From Alentia gelatinosa (lineage: Eukaryota > Annelida > Polychaeta > Phyllodocida > Polynoidae), in contig OX465584.1 in assembly GCA_950022655.1 (NCBI GenBank), positions 43,940,723 to 44,004,722 on the forward strand: DNA of 64,000 nt. The letters run 5' to 3'. A model generated the notes under the pieces. The model was not told the DNA's origin. It searched no databases and saw only the letters and a list, made by a program, of their open reading frames with translations. The translations under genes and the position numbers were made by a program. This document shows positions 45,234 to 56,677 of the stretch, piece after piece (the first letter of the stretch is position 1; the number at the start of each line of letters is the position of its first letter).

Positions 45234-48200
45234 TCATATTCCATGCTCTTTGCTAACACCAGCACTGTCGCGAAGAACTTCATACTCTTCGTATGAAGGT
45301 GGTTCAAGGTCTAGTCGCTTGAACATGTCCTGTACCTGGCGGTATTCTGCATGAGATAAAAAGATATGTCATCAAGTGTCCACTTCTAATCTCCGGCTAG
45401 AATATTTATAAGATCTAATGTGTTAACCAAGATATGTCAATGTGTAAGGAACAAGATTTTATGGATGTTGGACAGTATAATATCCATGCGCACGATTATG
45501 TATACACTCTTATTGTATATATTCCTCATGGTTTACAATTGCTGAAAACGAAGGATACATTTTTCTAAAGCAAACACCCATTCTAAATGTATATTAGCGT
45601 CCCTTATAACGCTTCACACAAGGTAAATATTTCAAACATTACGATACCTTTTAAAGCGAGAGATATGGATGCCAAACTCATCAATTTTACCTGAGAAATA
45701 TAGTGGGTGGAGACAACGAATTCACCTAGTAGCAAGCAAGGAAGTTCAAGTTCCTGTGAACCGTCTCCATCTGCCTATAATAATCGACATGCAGACTCTT
45801 CCCGATGACACCCCTCCCTTTGATACCCTCATAAAGAGGCCTAATTAACATTAGATTAGGCCTGTGTATTCATAGAAAATCATCCAAACTTCAATAATTT
45901 TTTATCTAAATAAAAAATCTACAATTGTCTTTTTCTCCCCAACAGATCGGTGTATAATACTTATAGATCATACAAGGGAACACACCGCTGAGACCTACCC
46001 CCTACCCAGAATCGGAAGAACCTGTGAAGGTGCATATATAAAAAATCTTAAGGCCATTTAAAAAAAAAAATTTATGTTACCGGGTTAATGACTACTACTC
46101 TTTAGTTTGCAGGAAAATGTTTCCCAGCGAACCCTGACCCTACTCCCCTGAGTTGACACTGAATTATTGTGTCTTCCAGATGTGTTGCTTTTTTCTTCTT
46201 TTAGACTTTATCTAACTTCAATAAAGTTTGGGAATTTACTTTCCAGTACTTTCCCTAAGTGTGACAAAGTCGCATGCCTTGATCCAGCCAAACTTTAAGA
46301 TGCCTGAAGAGTCCGATTCGGATGAAACCTTGACCCCCCATCCCACACTGTCAAATTCTGACAGTTCCCCTAATCCAAAATCGTTTGGGTTAGCCTTAGC
46401 CTATCTGGTCTATTTTTAGCATCAGACAGCGCCCACAATAGTGTGACATCATTGTTGTGAGGGGTAGTTGTTATGCTGCAGTGTTCTTTATGAGATGGTC
46501 TGCCTGGAGATAGCATAGCAATAGTTTGGATTTGATGAGTTTTTGTCACTTTCAAGGTAGCATCGGTTGACTCCGGAAGTGCTTTCGCCTCGTTCTTTAA
46601 ATATCAAAATCTTAAGGCCAGGCAGAGTCAGTCATTACCCCCATGCTAGTAATGCATGACACGTTGGGAAAGGCAACAAAATCGGTTTGGTGAAGTGCAT
46701 ACATCGATGCGAGTTTGTTTGTTTGTTTGTTTGTTTGTTTGGGTAGTTTAACGTCCAATTTGTTCAATTAGACTTACTTTGGGTTTGACTGAATTTATGA
46801 GATGAATGTAGGTAGAAATCTCACCCCTACACATTTACCGAGGTGAGAGTTCTTTTAAATCCCACACCACATAGACATGGTATGAGAAGGATTGGCCTTT
46901 GATATAGCAGTAAATCTACCACTGCTTGGGGGGGGGGGGGGAGAGGAAAAAGTGGCTGCAGTGGGACTCAAAACCAATAAAGTCAAACAACCTTGAGATT
47001 ACAAGTCCAGTGCTATTTACCACTGAGCTTAACTCCCCACCTCAGTCACTTTTGATGAGTATCCGGTCTGCACCATGAAAAGGCAAAGCGACCAAGAGGG
47101 TGAACAAATTGGTAATCGCTGTTTACCCCAGTAGACTGAATAACTGTTTTGAGGTCCATACTAATAAATTGTGTCTCAACCCCTAGACAAGTACTATGCG
47201 TCGTGCCACAAGGGTCGATCCATGGCCCGCTCTTTTTCTTAGTGTATATAGACAACATCTCAAGAGCTGTCAGGGAAACTTCTGTCAAATTGTATGCTGA
47301 TGATGCCGTCATATATGCCCATGGCGTGGTGTATGACGACATCATCACCAAACTCCAACATGATCTTGACAGAGTCGCTGGTTGGTGCTTTAACAACAAA
47401 CTTACGATAAATGGCAAAAAGACCAAAACAATGCTCTGTGGTATGCCGCAAAAAACAAGTAGGATAAACCAGATTGACCTTGTACTAGACAACCGTACTA
47501 TTGAAGTTGTTGACGACTTTAGCTACTTGGGTATCATCCTAGACAAACAACTGAACTATAAAAAACATATCGCCCAAAATCTAAAAAGAGCTCCTAATAA
47601 GTTACGTTTGTTTGGCTACATCAGGAAATATCTTAGTGAGAAACAAGCCACCCAACTATATAAGTCAAAGATCCTTCCGTATCTAGAACAGGGTGATATA
47701 TTGTACCATAGTGCACCGAGTATACAGACCACACGTTTACAACGCTGCCAAAATCGCAGTTTACGCATGTGCCTAAACAAACCTGCCAACCAGTTGGCTC
47801 AAAATTGCAAAATAAATCTGCTAAACCAACGGAGAAAATCGCACCTTTTACAAATGGCCTTCGACAGATCTTTTTCAGATAGTTACCTTACTGTCCAAAA
47901 CAGACAGACACGCCTACACGAAGGCACAGTCTTATACATGCCAAACCAGATAAACCTGAACAAATTTAAAATGTCAGTAATGTACAAGACGGCAACTCTT
48001 TGGAATAACATGCCGGCAGCCCGTAGAAACATACGTGATGGCGACCAGATGAAATCGTTTTTGAAGAGTGTACTGAAAACGGAACGGAATATGTTGTAAA
48101 CTCTGGCTCTGTTGTAATTCATGTAAATCTTTGTCACCTAAGGATGCTAGGTACATGCCCCACATAAAGAGTTCCCAATACAATAAATCAATTGCAAAGT

Positions 48201-51200
48201 AACATGCATATAAGATGGGAAATCAAACCCCGCATCCCCATGGTTTTTTGGTATACCCGTAGTTCTGTTACCTATGCCTAAAACTTGTATCCTTGTATTG
48301 TATTTTTTCCTTGTATGCTTAAGGACCTGTGCATGTTTATGACTACTGTTTAACCTAGCTCTTGACTCCTGTAATATGTATCTAAAGTATAAGAGCATGT
48401 TTATAATGTTATATGACTACTACTCGACTGTAAACCCAGTTCCTGGGTACTTTGCTGATTCACGGGGCCACATCATACTGGAGCCTGTGGAAGATAATGT
48501 TTTTTTATTCCCCTAACAGTTACTCCAGTCTAAATAAAAGTCGTAAAAAAAAAATTTAAAAAAATACCTAGGAATCTATCTTGGTGGAAGCCTTGATTTT
48601 AAGTTACATATCAAAGATATTGAAACGAGTTGCCTTCAAAAACCTATCAACTATCAAAAATGTGTCGCTCTATAAAGATCATACCTTGACTATGGTGACC
48701 TGTTATACATTAATTGCTATGATTATATGTTAGAAAGCACAGAATAAATGTTTTAGGTTACGTTTACGGGTTAACAATAGAACAAGTAATAGACCACTCC
48801 ACGCAAATGCTAGAATACCCTACATGGTTGATAGAAGGAGAAATTATTTGTTAAACCATTTGTACCAAAAGGCCCAGAAGGAAATCTATTTAGACAAGCG
48901 GATTTTACCATCAAGAGGTCATGTTGCACCTGTGCTATATGTAAAGATGGCCAATAATGCGATGTATACTAAAAGCATTGAATATTATGGACACAAAATA
49001 TGGAATGAAATGCACCCTGCGACTTGATTGATAGGGAATTAAAACAAATCAATAAAAATAATCTAACAAACGCCATTCCCGTTTTCTAAACAAAAGTTGA
49101 AGATAGACAGTGATTTAAAGATCCCAGTCCATCATGTCTGTTACTTGATTGAGTAAATATATATAGACATATATGTCTGCTGTGCCATTTGTATAACTAT
49201 ATGTTTCTTTGTTTCGATATGAATTATTATGACAGTAATATTGTAATTCACAACGAAATGTCACCAACTCGTCTCTAACGGCATCTACTATGAAAACCAG
49301 CTGTAAAGGCTGATAGTTTGCTGTACATATTGCCAAAGAGGAGAAAGCGAAGAATCTGTGAAATGTACATACTGTGAAGTTATGATACTACTATTGACAA
49401 TAAAAAATCTGAATTTAATAAAAAACACAAAAAAAACCTTATATGACACAAAATGTGCTACATGTCCAGAAAACATCAATAAACCTAGGGTCATAATTCT
49501 AACTGTTCTATTCAGGAACATACATGGAATCGTTGATGAAATAGTTCATTAAGGCTTGGTGTGCTCGGAATATTTTTTAAATCTTATATATAGGTCCATG
49601 GTGTTACTAGGTTTGTTTGTTCGTGGTTTAACGTCCCAGGGGACCCTGAGGGTACACAGGCACCTGGGCCCTGTTTTTTAGTCACGACATTCGTAACTTA
49701 CGACATGTTTCAGCCGTCGTTGTGCTAGAGAGTTACGATCTTAGATTAGCTGCGACACTTATTGTGGATACGACACTTAGGGAGGTAAAAGGTGTGCTAT
49801 AGTCACGACCATCGGTGGCCAAGGGAGCGGAAGATCTCGCCATAAGTGTCGTATATCTAAGACAACTATGGACATGCGTACTGAATGCGCAACTTTACTT
49901 CCTGTAGGAATTAAGCGATGAAATTTTAACACAAGTAAGGGATACATATAACCTATAATCGTACCAAATATGAAGAAGATGAGCCAAACCGTCCTGAAGA
50001 TATCGGCATTTGAATTTGAAAAATTGGGCTATCGATCGGATATCGTACAAGCACTCTCCTAGCAGATCTTTCGCGGTATAGAGCGCGGAATCTCTGCTGG
50101 GAGAGTGAAGTAAGCGCAGTCGATGTCAAGATCGCCGCATAAATTAGATCACGTGAGGGTAGAGCTACACTGGCCACCAGAGCAGCATTTGCTATGACAA
50201 AATTCAAACGCCGATATCTTCGAAACTATATATGCACAGTGACGTTTTATAGAACCTAAGACAGTTCTATACTTGTTGTAACGGCCAACACTTTTAGTGG
50301 CGATCTCCCGTGGTGTGCTACGACACCGTCTATAGAACACCGGCCATCTTTTGTCGCCAAAGTGTCGTGGAATCGCTGGACGATCTTGGGGTATTGTAGA
50401 CCTATGATATCGTGACTGAAAAACAGGGCCCTGTGTGCTATTAAGAATCCGCTTGGACATCGATTTACGGTAATATTTGAAAATTCACAAACATTCTAAA
50501 GCACATAATGATTGGAAAATATCGTCATTATTGGTGACTTTAAACATCAATTTTACATTCACCCCTGTCTACCACGTCGGTGAATATAAAATTGACCTTT
50601 GAACTCGGTATTCTCTCCATACCCCAATAATGACTATGTTCTCCTAACTACTTGCCGTGCAGCGCATTTGTATGACGAGAACTAGTAATTTCATTATTGT
50701 TCCAATGTCCCTTTGATCACAAAATATGCATATTATATACATGTTGTAATGTACTTTATCCTATCCCTAATAAAAAACGCCATAGGCTTAACATGGGATT
50801 TGTTCATGTCACGGGTGTGACATAAAGTGTTGTTTATGCCACTACTTTCTAATACTGAAAAAATATGGAAACGGGGTACCATAAAATCTAGACGCCACTC
50901 GTTTGAGTTTGAGCTTATTTATGCCACGCATTTTGTTGGCTTTGTAATGTCACTCGTCTTCGACTCATGAAATTACAGAGCCAACAAAATGCGTGGCATA
51001 AATAAACTCAGACTCAAACTCGTGACGTCTCTTGATAATATTTACATATTCTCTGCCGTTTTAAGGATCGTAAATAAAACTTACTTGGGTCGCGAAAACG
51101 CATCCTATCGCACTGCTCCAATGCACTGCGACGAAACGCCCTGCATGTTTCTTTGCAACATGTGCAGCATGCCATTATGCACGTGCAGCAGCAGCATGCC

Positions 51201-54200
51201 AGAATGTTGAAGACCACGCCTACAGTAATCACATACTTCTTTGTGAGCTTGGTATCCATCCGTTCAAAGAACGATTTTTCTTCTTCCTCTTGGTTTTCCT
51301 GTTCAGAAACACAGCCAGAATCAGTTTAATGATTTAGGAGGAGACACATGGAAGTTTATTTTCTGACTACCCATAATTCTGTCCAAATGTGATGTTTAAG
51401 GTAACATTGTAATAACTACTGCAAGCTATGTTCATATAACTACAGTCCTGGGGGCCGTTTCACTAATGGGGTGGTAAAAGCGAGAGCTAGGACTGCAACA
51501 GTGCCAGCAACAGCGATACCAACAGTGACAATGACAAGATCCCGTTTCATCAGTGCTCTCACTGTTGATGTGGCACCAACTCTCACTGTTGGCATATTTT
51601 ACAGCATAGTGCACTTAGTGAGCACAGGGTCTCGCTGTGCTGTCAAACCTCACTGTGTGTATATATAGAGGATTTCCCATGCTTCCCATAGGAATTAAGC
51701 GGTGAAATTTTAACACGGGTAAGGGGTGCATAAAACCTATAATCGTACCAAATATGAAGAAGAACGGCCGTACCGTTCCGAAGTTATCGGCGTTTGAATT
51801 TTTCACTTCCTCCGTGCGTTTGCATTGGTCGCTGTTCTTTTTCACTCCCTCCGTAGTGTGGCGGAGTTTCGGCTGTTCTTTTTGTCTCCCCCCGCAGCCC
51901 GGTGGGAAGTGCTCGACACTGGCCACCAGAGCAATATTTGCCATGACAAAATTCAAACGCCGATATCTTCATAACGGTGCGGCGGACTTTCTCCATATTT
52001 GGTAAGATTATAGGATATATGTATACCTTACTCGTGTAAAAATAACTCTTACGGGAAGTGGGTGAAAGCATGCCCTACTCTGACATAAACAAACCTCTAA
52101 ACCCAACAGTGACATGGTCTACCCTGTCACTAATAGTGCCTCAACAGTGATAGGTACAGTGAGACCTAATTTTCTAGTGAAACGTACTCTCTCACTGTTG
52201 GTCTCACTCCTTACCTGACTCACGTTCATGCTTGACTGCACCTTCTCATGAAACGCAAACTATCACTCTGGTCTCACTATGACAGCTTACCCTCCTAGTG
52301 AAACAGCCCCCTGTATCCGTGCTATTCTGACATTTGATATGTGAAATAATGTTGCTAACTGCCCATCAACACTGTATGGGGGTATGTTGATAAGAAGGGT
52401 TCCTGAATAGATATATAGAAATACAGTCCTCCTTGACTGTTGCATCAACAGCCAATCCAAGCGGAGATTTCAAGCTTACCTTGTAGCAAGATGCCACCTG
52501 CTGTCTGTATATTAACTGAAGAATCTGTCATTAAAATTAGTTAGGTTCATGACTCATAGTAGCGTAATGGGAAAGCCATCAAACCATATACTACTCCCAT
52601 TATACCTCACCCGTACTGGAGGAATGAAGCCACTGGTCGTACACAGTGATGTCACCTCCATCCCATCCCCACGTTCACTCTCTTTGGTTACTGGTCACTG
52701 GTTGAAACACATAGGAAAGCACTACTCCTCGGATTCCTCTGTGACTTGTGACCTGGGAGCTTTACTGATTATACTACAATTATACATTATGCATCACTAA
52801 TTATCAAGGTAGGTGTGCTGGTCATGTGTAACGTTGAATACAGAGATCATTTGATATTATTTCACTTGTGTTCTTCTTCTGATACTTCTGTATTGGACAG
52901 GCAGAACCAAACAAGAGGAGAGAGAAGGAATGGCAACAGAGGTGTGAGGCTGATATCTATGTCTCCCGGCCATTCGGTGCGCAGCCATCATGGTTGGGTG
53001 ATTGCATACGCTAGTTTCCCTGTCATCCGCTAGGGGGCTCGGCTGGGGCCATCCATAACCCTTTAACAGCAGCATGGTGCCTCCAGGCATTCCCCTGGCT
53101 ACGGCAGGTAGATGCCTCCAGGCATCTAAGAGGCATCATTGATATTTATGCACAAAATTCAACAAATAGAAAAATAATAGTTTGAATTGAAAGAAATTTT
53201 GACAAAGTATAAAAGCCATATTGACCTCTGATTTGGTATAAAAAAAATTCCAAGAAAAATTGACTTAATTCTATATTTTCTCACATAAATGGCATACAAT
53301 ATAACTCACAAGTTAGTGTTTTATACTTTGAAATGACCTGAATTGACCCAGTCTCCACATTTCAAAGTTTGTGTGCATTGTCAATGCCGGTCACTGAGCC
53401 TCCGTCAGCCACCCGCCCGATACAAATATGGTGTGAATTCTTTTGAGACAAGCACACACCCTATATACATGTTCTATATGTCATTAGAAAGGCCTAAAAC
53501 TATACTACAGGAAACATCTTAGATCATTTGGATAGATTGTTTCGTTAGTTCTTAGCTGGCAGCTCAAAGGTATGTTATTTGCTAGGCCAAATTCAACCTG
53601 AACATCCCCGACCCTTCCTCTTGTGGAGACTGGGTCAATTCAGGTCATTAAAAAGTATGGGCTGTTGCACACGCTGCAACACCCACATCAGGAGAACAAT
53701 AGGGAGACATAGATATTGGCCCTTCTGGTCACTACAAGCTACCTTTGCTATTCCTTCTCCTACAATTCCTTGGCAAAACCCACCAATTATCTAATATCTC
53801 TCAAATACCTTTAAATTATCGGCCAACTGTCCTGAAACCCTGTCCATTACAGTAGTACCTAGCACATCTGTGTTTGCGTCCTTACTCCCTTACTCTTAAG
53901 GTCTACACCTAGCTAGTCTAGGTCCCTAGACTTGTCAAAATGATTAAATTATTTCCCAATGCAATCGTGCTGTGAAAGGCTCCACTGTCCCATAACATGA
54001 CGTGTGCTGATTATAAGCATACAGGACATGTTTCCGGTGGATAAGTCATTTGGAGAGCATGATACTGTATTTGGCACATACCGAGAATATGTATGTATAC
54101 ATGTAAAACGTCATTACAACATATGGCTTTATAATTTTAGTCTCATTTGCAGTTACTTGTTAAATGTTATTGCTTGTTTACATGGGATGTATAGAATATG

Positions 54201-55338
54201 AAAATCATTGAATTAATCTACTAGCATTCATGTAAATATTGCACATGCCCACCCTAAAGCCCAACGCACACTAGGCGACTTTTCCCGTTTATAGCGGAAA
54301 AGTCGCCGTAAAACTGGCCTTGAGACATTTTTACGGCACAGTATCGCTATGTGTGCCATGGTTTCCTTGCGATATCGCAGACCCCATTATGCACCCCCTT
54401 CCCCCCCCCCCCCCCCCGCTGATTTGGGGTTTGTCGCCGACTTTTCCTTGAGACTTTCCTTGAGACTTTCGAATATTGTTATATTTTATCGCATGCGACT
54501 TTAGACTTTTTGACGCCACCTCCCGCTGGGCGGGCCTTTGGCCAGGGTCATGGGTCCTGGAATTATGCTTTGGGGTCTCCCAGCCCTGGAAAAGCCTGGA
54601 ATTCTCACAGAGAGACTGGAAAAACCTGGAAGACCCTGGAAAATATAGTTCTGCATAAAAAGAATCTTTTTAGTATGATTCAGTGTTGTCCTATTCATAC
54701 TTGATATTGAGTTAAATTATATAAGTATAAATAAAGGTTAAAAAAAAACATAAGTATCAAAATGCCTCAACTCGCATCCATTTTCTGGCTATCAGAAGCC
54801 GGTTATCCATTGTTGAGACTTTCTGCAAGGAAAAGTCTCAAGGAAAGTCTCAAGGTGTGCATGGATAGGCCTAGAGATTTTCGGTAAACCTCCTGCTGGG
54901 GGGACCGACGCTCGAGCAAAATTTGTCGGCGACTTTTCCCGACCCCTGCTGTGTTTATTGCACCCCCTTGCGATATTTTCCCTAAAAAGTCTCAAGCATA
55001 TCGCAAGGAAAAAAGTCGCCAAGTGTGCGTTGGGCTTAAGATTGGTATTAAAAGGAAATACCATTCTCATCGGTAACATTTGTAATTAAGCATAACTGGA
55101 AGATGTTAAACAACATGGAGTCAAAGTGTGTATCTGTAAAAGTTACGTACATCATAATTATAGTCATAGTTGTAATCGTAGTCCTCCGAATTGTATGAGT
55201 CTTCCCGTTTTGTCCTCCTGTGAGTATTAGGCTGGGCAGCTTGTCCACCTTGAGCAGCCAGTTCCACGATGTTGTGGTCAGTGGCTACTGTATTAGGGTT
55301 GTGAACTTGCTGAAGAGAGGCGCGGTCACTGGGATCTT
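45234..55338 (-). CDS. Single-pass membrane protein with Cys-rich juxtamembrane region and PPSYEEY tail, four exons
   Basis: Minus-strand exons: 55338-55151, 52500-52480 (21 nt), 51298-51085 and 45346-45234 (stop TGA 45236-45234). Joints: 0, 0 and phase 1, the last giving a clean AAA codon between GACCCA-A and AA-TAC. Donors are GTACGT, GTAAGC and GTAAGT; the acceptors of exons 1, 3 and 4 are good, that of the microexon weaker. The visible protein has an outer region with a furin-type RRTKR, then a Tyr/Asp-rich run (EDYDYNYDYNYD, possible Tyr sulfation), an acidic stretch, one helix (YVITVGVVFNILA) running into CCCCTCIMACCTCC, a basic segment, and a cytoplasmic end with LEPPSYEEYEVL (PPxY, a WW-domain/NEDD4 ligand). 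The N-terminus and signal peptide lie upstream and were not found. Introns are full of mobile elements. I do not recognise the family; the layout recalls small PPxY-bearing adaptor proteins. Confidence 0.6.
45347..46606 (-). other. Intron of the minus-strand gene
   Basis: AT-rich. A + frame at 46228-46419 includes an acidic Ser-rich stretch (MPEESDSDETLTPHP) but has no supporting context. Confidence 0.4.
46607..46697 (+). repeat. Dispersed 90-bp repeat, copy 2
   Basis: Same-strand match to 44531-44621 at roughly 75 percent by eye. Confidence 0.65.
46713..47137 (-). mobile_element. tRNA-derived SINE, copy 3
   Basis: (TTTG)n tail, then GGGTAGTTTAACGTCC and the body shared with copies 1 and 2; the tRNA-like head is on the minus strand near 47000-47037. 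A run of about 14 G interrupts the body near 46927. The LINE fragment begins immediately to the right. Confidence 0.8.
47138..48559 (+). pseudogene. 5'-truncated LINE, RT palm to 3' end
   Basis: The open frame to TAA 48097-48099 reads VVPQGSIHGPLFFLVYIDNI, the catalytic LYADDAVIY, FSYLGIILDK and the thumb/C-terminal region, with no endonuclease or fingers. The 3' UTR runs to an A-rich tail at about 48546-48566. The palm motifs are intact but the copy is dead by truncation. Jockey/CR1-like in style. Confidence 0.85.
48565..49026 (+). pseudogene. Second LINE C-terminal fragment, heavily decayed
   Basis: Starts KYLGIYLGGSLDFKLHI (the post-palm YLGI motif), then broken frames with SYLDYGDLLY, then the open piece 48824-49026 ending IWNEMHPAT. 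It is a different and more decayed copy than the LINE just upstream. Confidence 0.7.
49027..49608. other. Intron of the minus-strand gene, no feature seen
   Basis: AT-rich DNA without recognisable elements. Confidence 0.4.
49609..49650 (-). repeat. SINE tail fragment
   Basis: GTTTGTTTGTTCGTGGTTTA followed by ACGTCCC matches the tail end of the SINE family only. An F1 element follows at 49664. Confidence 0.5.
49664..50433. mobile_element. Family-F1 element, complete copy
   Basis: Ends CTGGGCCCTGTTTTTTAGT and inverse ACTGAAAAACAGGGCCCTG (50415-50433). The left half is like other F1 copies; the right half differs internally, with GATCTTTCGCGGTAT-type words, and the core foldback is shorter on the right. 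Confidence 0.8.
50434..51084. other. Intron with a short inverted repeat
   Basis: Near 50930-51015 GAGTTTGAG, TTTATGCCACGCATTTTGTT and the inverse AACAAAATGCGTGGCATAAA form a foldback of about 100 bases. No gene on its own. Confidence 0.5.
51450..52311. mobile_element. Family-F3 TIR element with an F1 fragment inside
   Basis: The left end GGGGGCCGTTTCACTAATGG and right end TAGTGAAACAGCCCCC match the ends of 23050-23767. Positions 51655-52050 carry the central foldback of family F1 without its CAGGGCCCTG ends. No ORF. Confidence 0.7.
51655..52050. mobile_element. Family-F1 core fragment
   Basis: Contains the paired phrases around GAATTAAGCGGTGAAATTTT, CCTATAATCGTACCAAATATG and the inverse near 51990-52040, as in the core of complete F1 copies. 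Terminal repeats are missing. Confidence 0.65.
52501..53332. other. Intron, no feature beyond short palindromes
   Basis: GATGCCTCCAGGCATC at about 53110 is a perfect palindrome. The rest is AT-rich. Confidence 0.4.
53333..53648. repeat. 27-bp perfect inverted repeat, 262-base spacing
   Basis: 53333-53359 (starts ATGACCTGAATTGACCC) and 53622-53648 are exact inverse copies, with weaker similarity just outside. It could be the ends of a small element or a foldback. Confidence 0.7.
54257..55038. mobile_element. TIR element with AAGCCCAACGCACACT ends
   Basis: TIR AAGCCCAACGCACACTAGGC (left) and inverse (right, ending 55038), followed by GACTTTTCC. Subterminal words GAGACTTTCC and AAAAGTCTCAAGG recur, with CGATATCGCA-type palindromes. 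The middle (about 54490-54760) with CCTGGAA repeats may be a separate insertion. Its right end is about 110 bases from the exon at 55151-55338. Confidence 0.7.
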
Positions 55339-55599
55339 CTGCGAAAACTTACTCCAGAATATAGAACATTATTGTATCTTGTCTAGCAAAATAAACATAT
55401 CAGGTTTATTGATCGTGTGTTATGCATAAAAGGTCTAGTAATATGGAGTTTGTGGTTAATGAACTTCCTGCAGCAGATTCAATTCATACATACAGTAGGA
55501 ACAGACACCTTCTGTTCCAGGCAAAAGTATTCCCTTATGCAGATGACCCCTTACACAGGGCTTTGAAATTTTCAATCAATAAATAGTATAAGTTATAAC

Positions 55600-56413
55600 C
55601 AGGGCCCTGTTTTTTAGTCACGACATTCGTAACTTATGACACGTATCTGCCGTAAGTGTGCTAGAGAGATACGATCGTAGAGCAGATACGACACTTAGTG
55701 GAGATACGACACTTAGGGAGGCAAAAGGTGTGCTATAGTCACGACACTCGGTGGCCACTGGACCGGAAAATGTGACCCTAAGTGTCATATGTCTAAGACC
55801 ACTCTGGACATGTCGTAACAAACGCGGAACTTAACTTCCCGTAGGAATTAAGCAATGAAATTTGAGCACGAGTAAGGTATACATATAACCTTTAATCGTA
55901 CCAAATAAGAAGAAAATCGGCCGCACCGTTATGAAGATTTCAGCGTTTTAATTTCGTCATAGTAAATGCTGCTCTGGTGGCCAGTGTAGCTCTACCCTCA
56001 CTCTGCGTTTATTTCAATCTCCCAGCAGAGATTCCGCGTGCTTACCGCGAAAGATCTGTTAGGAGAGTGCTTGTACCATATCCGATGATAGCCCGATGTT
56101 TCAAATTTAAACGCCGATATCTTCATAACGGTGAGTCCGATCTTTTCCATTTTTGGTACGATTATAGGTTATAGGTATCCCTTACTTGTGTTGAAATTTC
56201 ATCGCTTAATTCGTAAGGAAGGTGTAGGAAATCAACAGTGACGTTTTATAGAACCTAAGACAGTTCTATACTTGTCTTAAGATCGTTTGATTCAACCTAC
56301 GACATCGTCTATAGCACACCCGCCATCTTGTGTCGTAGAAAATGCCGTAAAATCTTGATCCGATCTTAGGTGATCGCAGACTTGCGATGTCGTGACTAAA
56401 AAACAGGGCCCTG
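55600..56413. mobile_element. Family-F1 element, complete copy
   Basis: Begins CAGGGCCCTGTTTTTTAGTC and ends with its inverse at 56394-56413. The large foldback core is shared with the copies at 2842 and 14788. Confidence 0.82.
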
Positions 56414-56677
56414 ATGCGCATCCAGGAATTCATTGGAGGGATGGGGGGGGGGGGGGGGGGGGGCACCTAGGACTACCATGGAAGGTTCTCAGTGCTGTGG
56501 GGGTATTTTATTGATAAGTTCCCAGTTTACAAGGAAAATGGTCTTCCACCAACCAGCAAAGGACACATGTAGGCCCCTACAATACAGGGGTAAATTGCCT
56601 GCTTGAGGGTAAGCCCCCCCCCCCCCCCCCCCCCCAACACACACACCCCAAGTGATTGGCTTTTAATTTTATAGGTT
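56414..56677. other. Poly(G) and poly(C) runs
   Basis: About 22 G near 56442 and about 21 C near 56615, 150 bases apart, so the strand could fold back on itself. No gene. Confidence 0.8.

Noticed and set aside
53579..53794. ORF with CCTRCNTHIRRT, considered as a piggyBac zinc finger
   Set aside because: The cysteine spacing does not fit the family, and part of the ORF is the inverted repeat arm.
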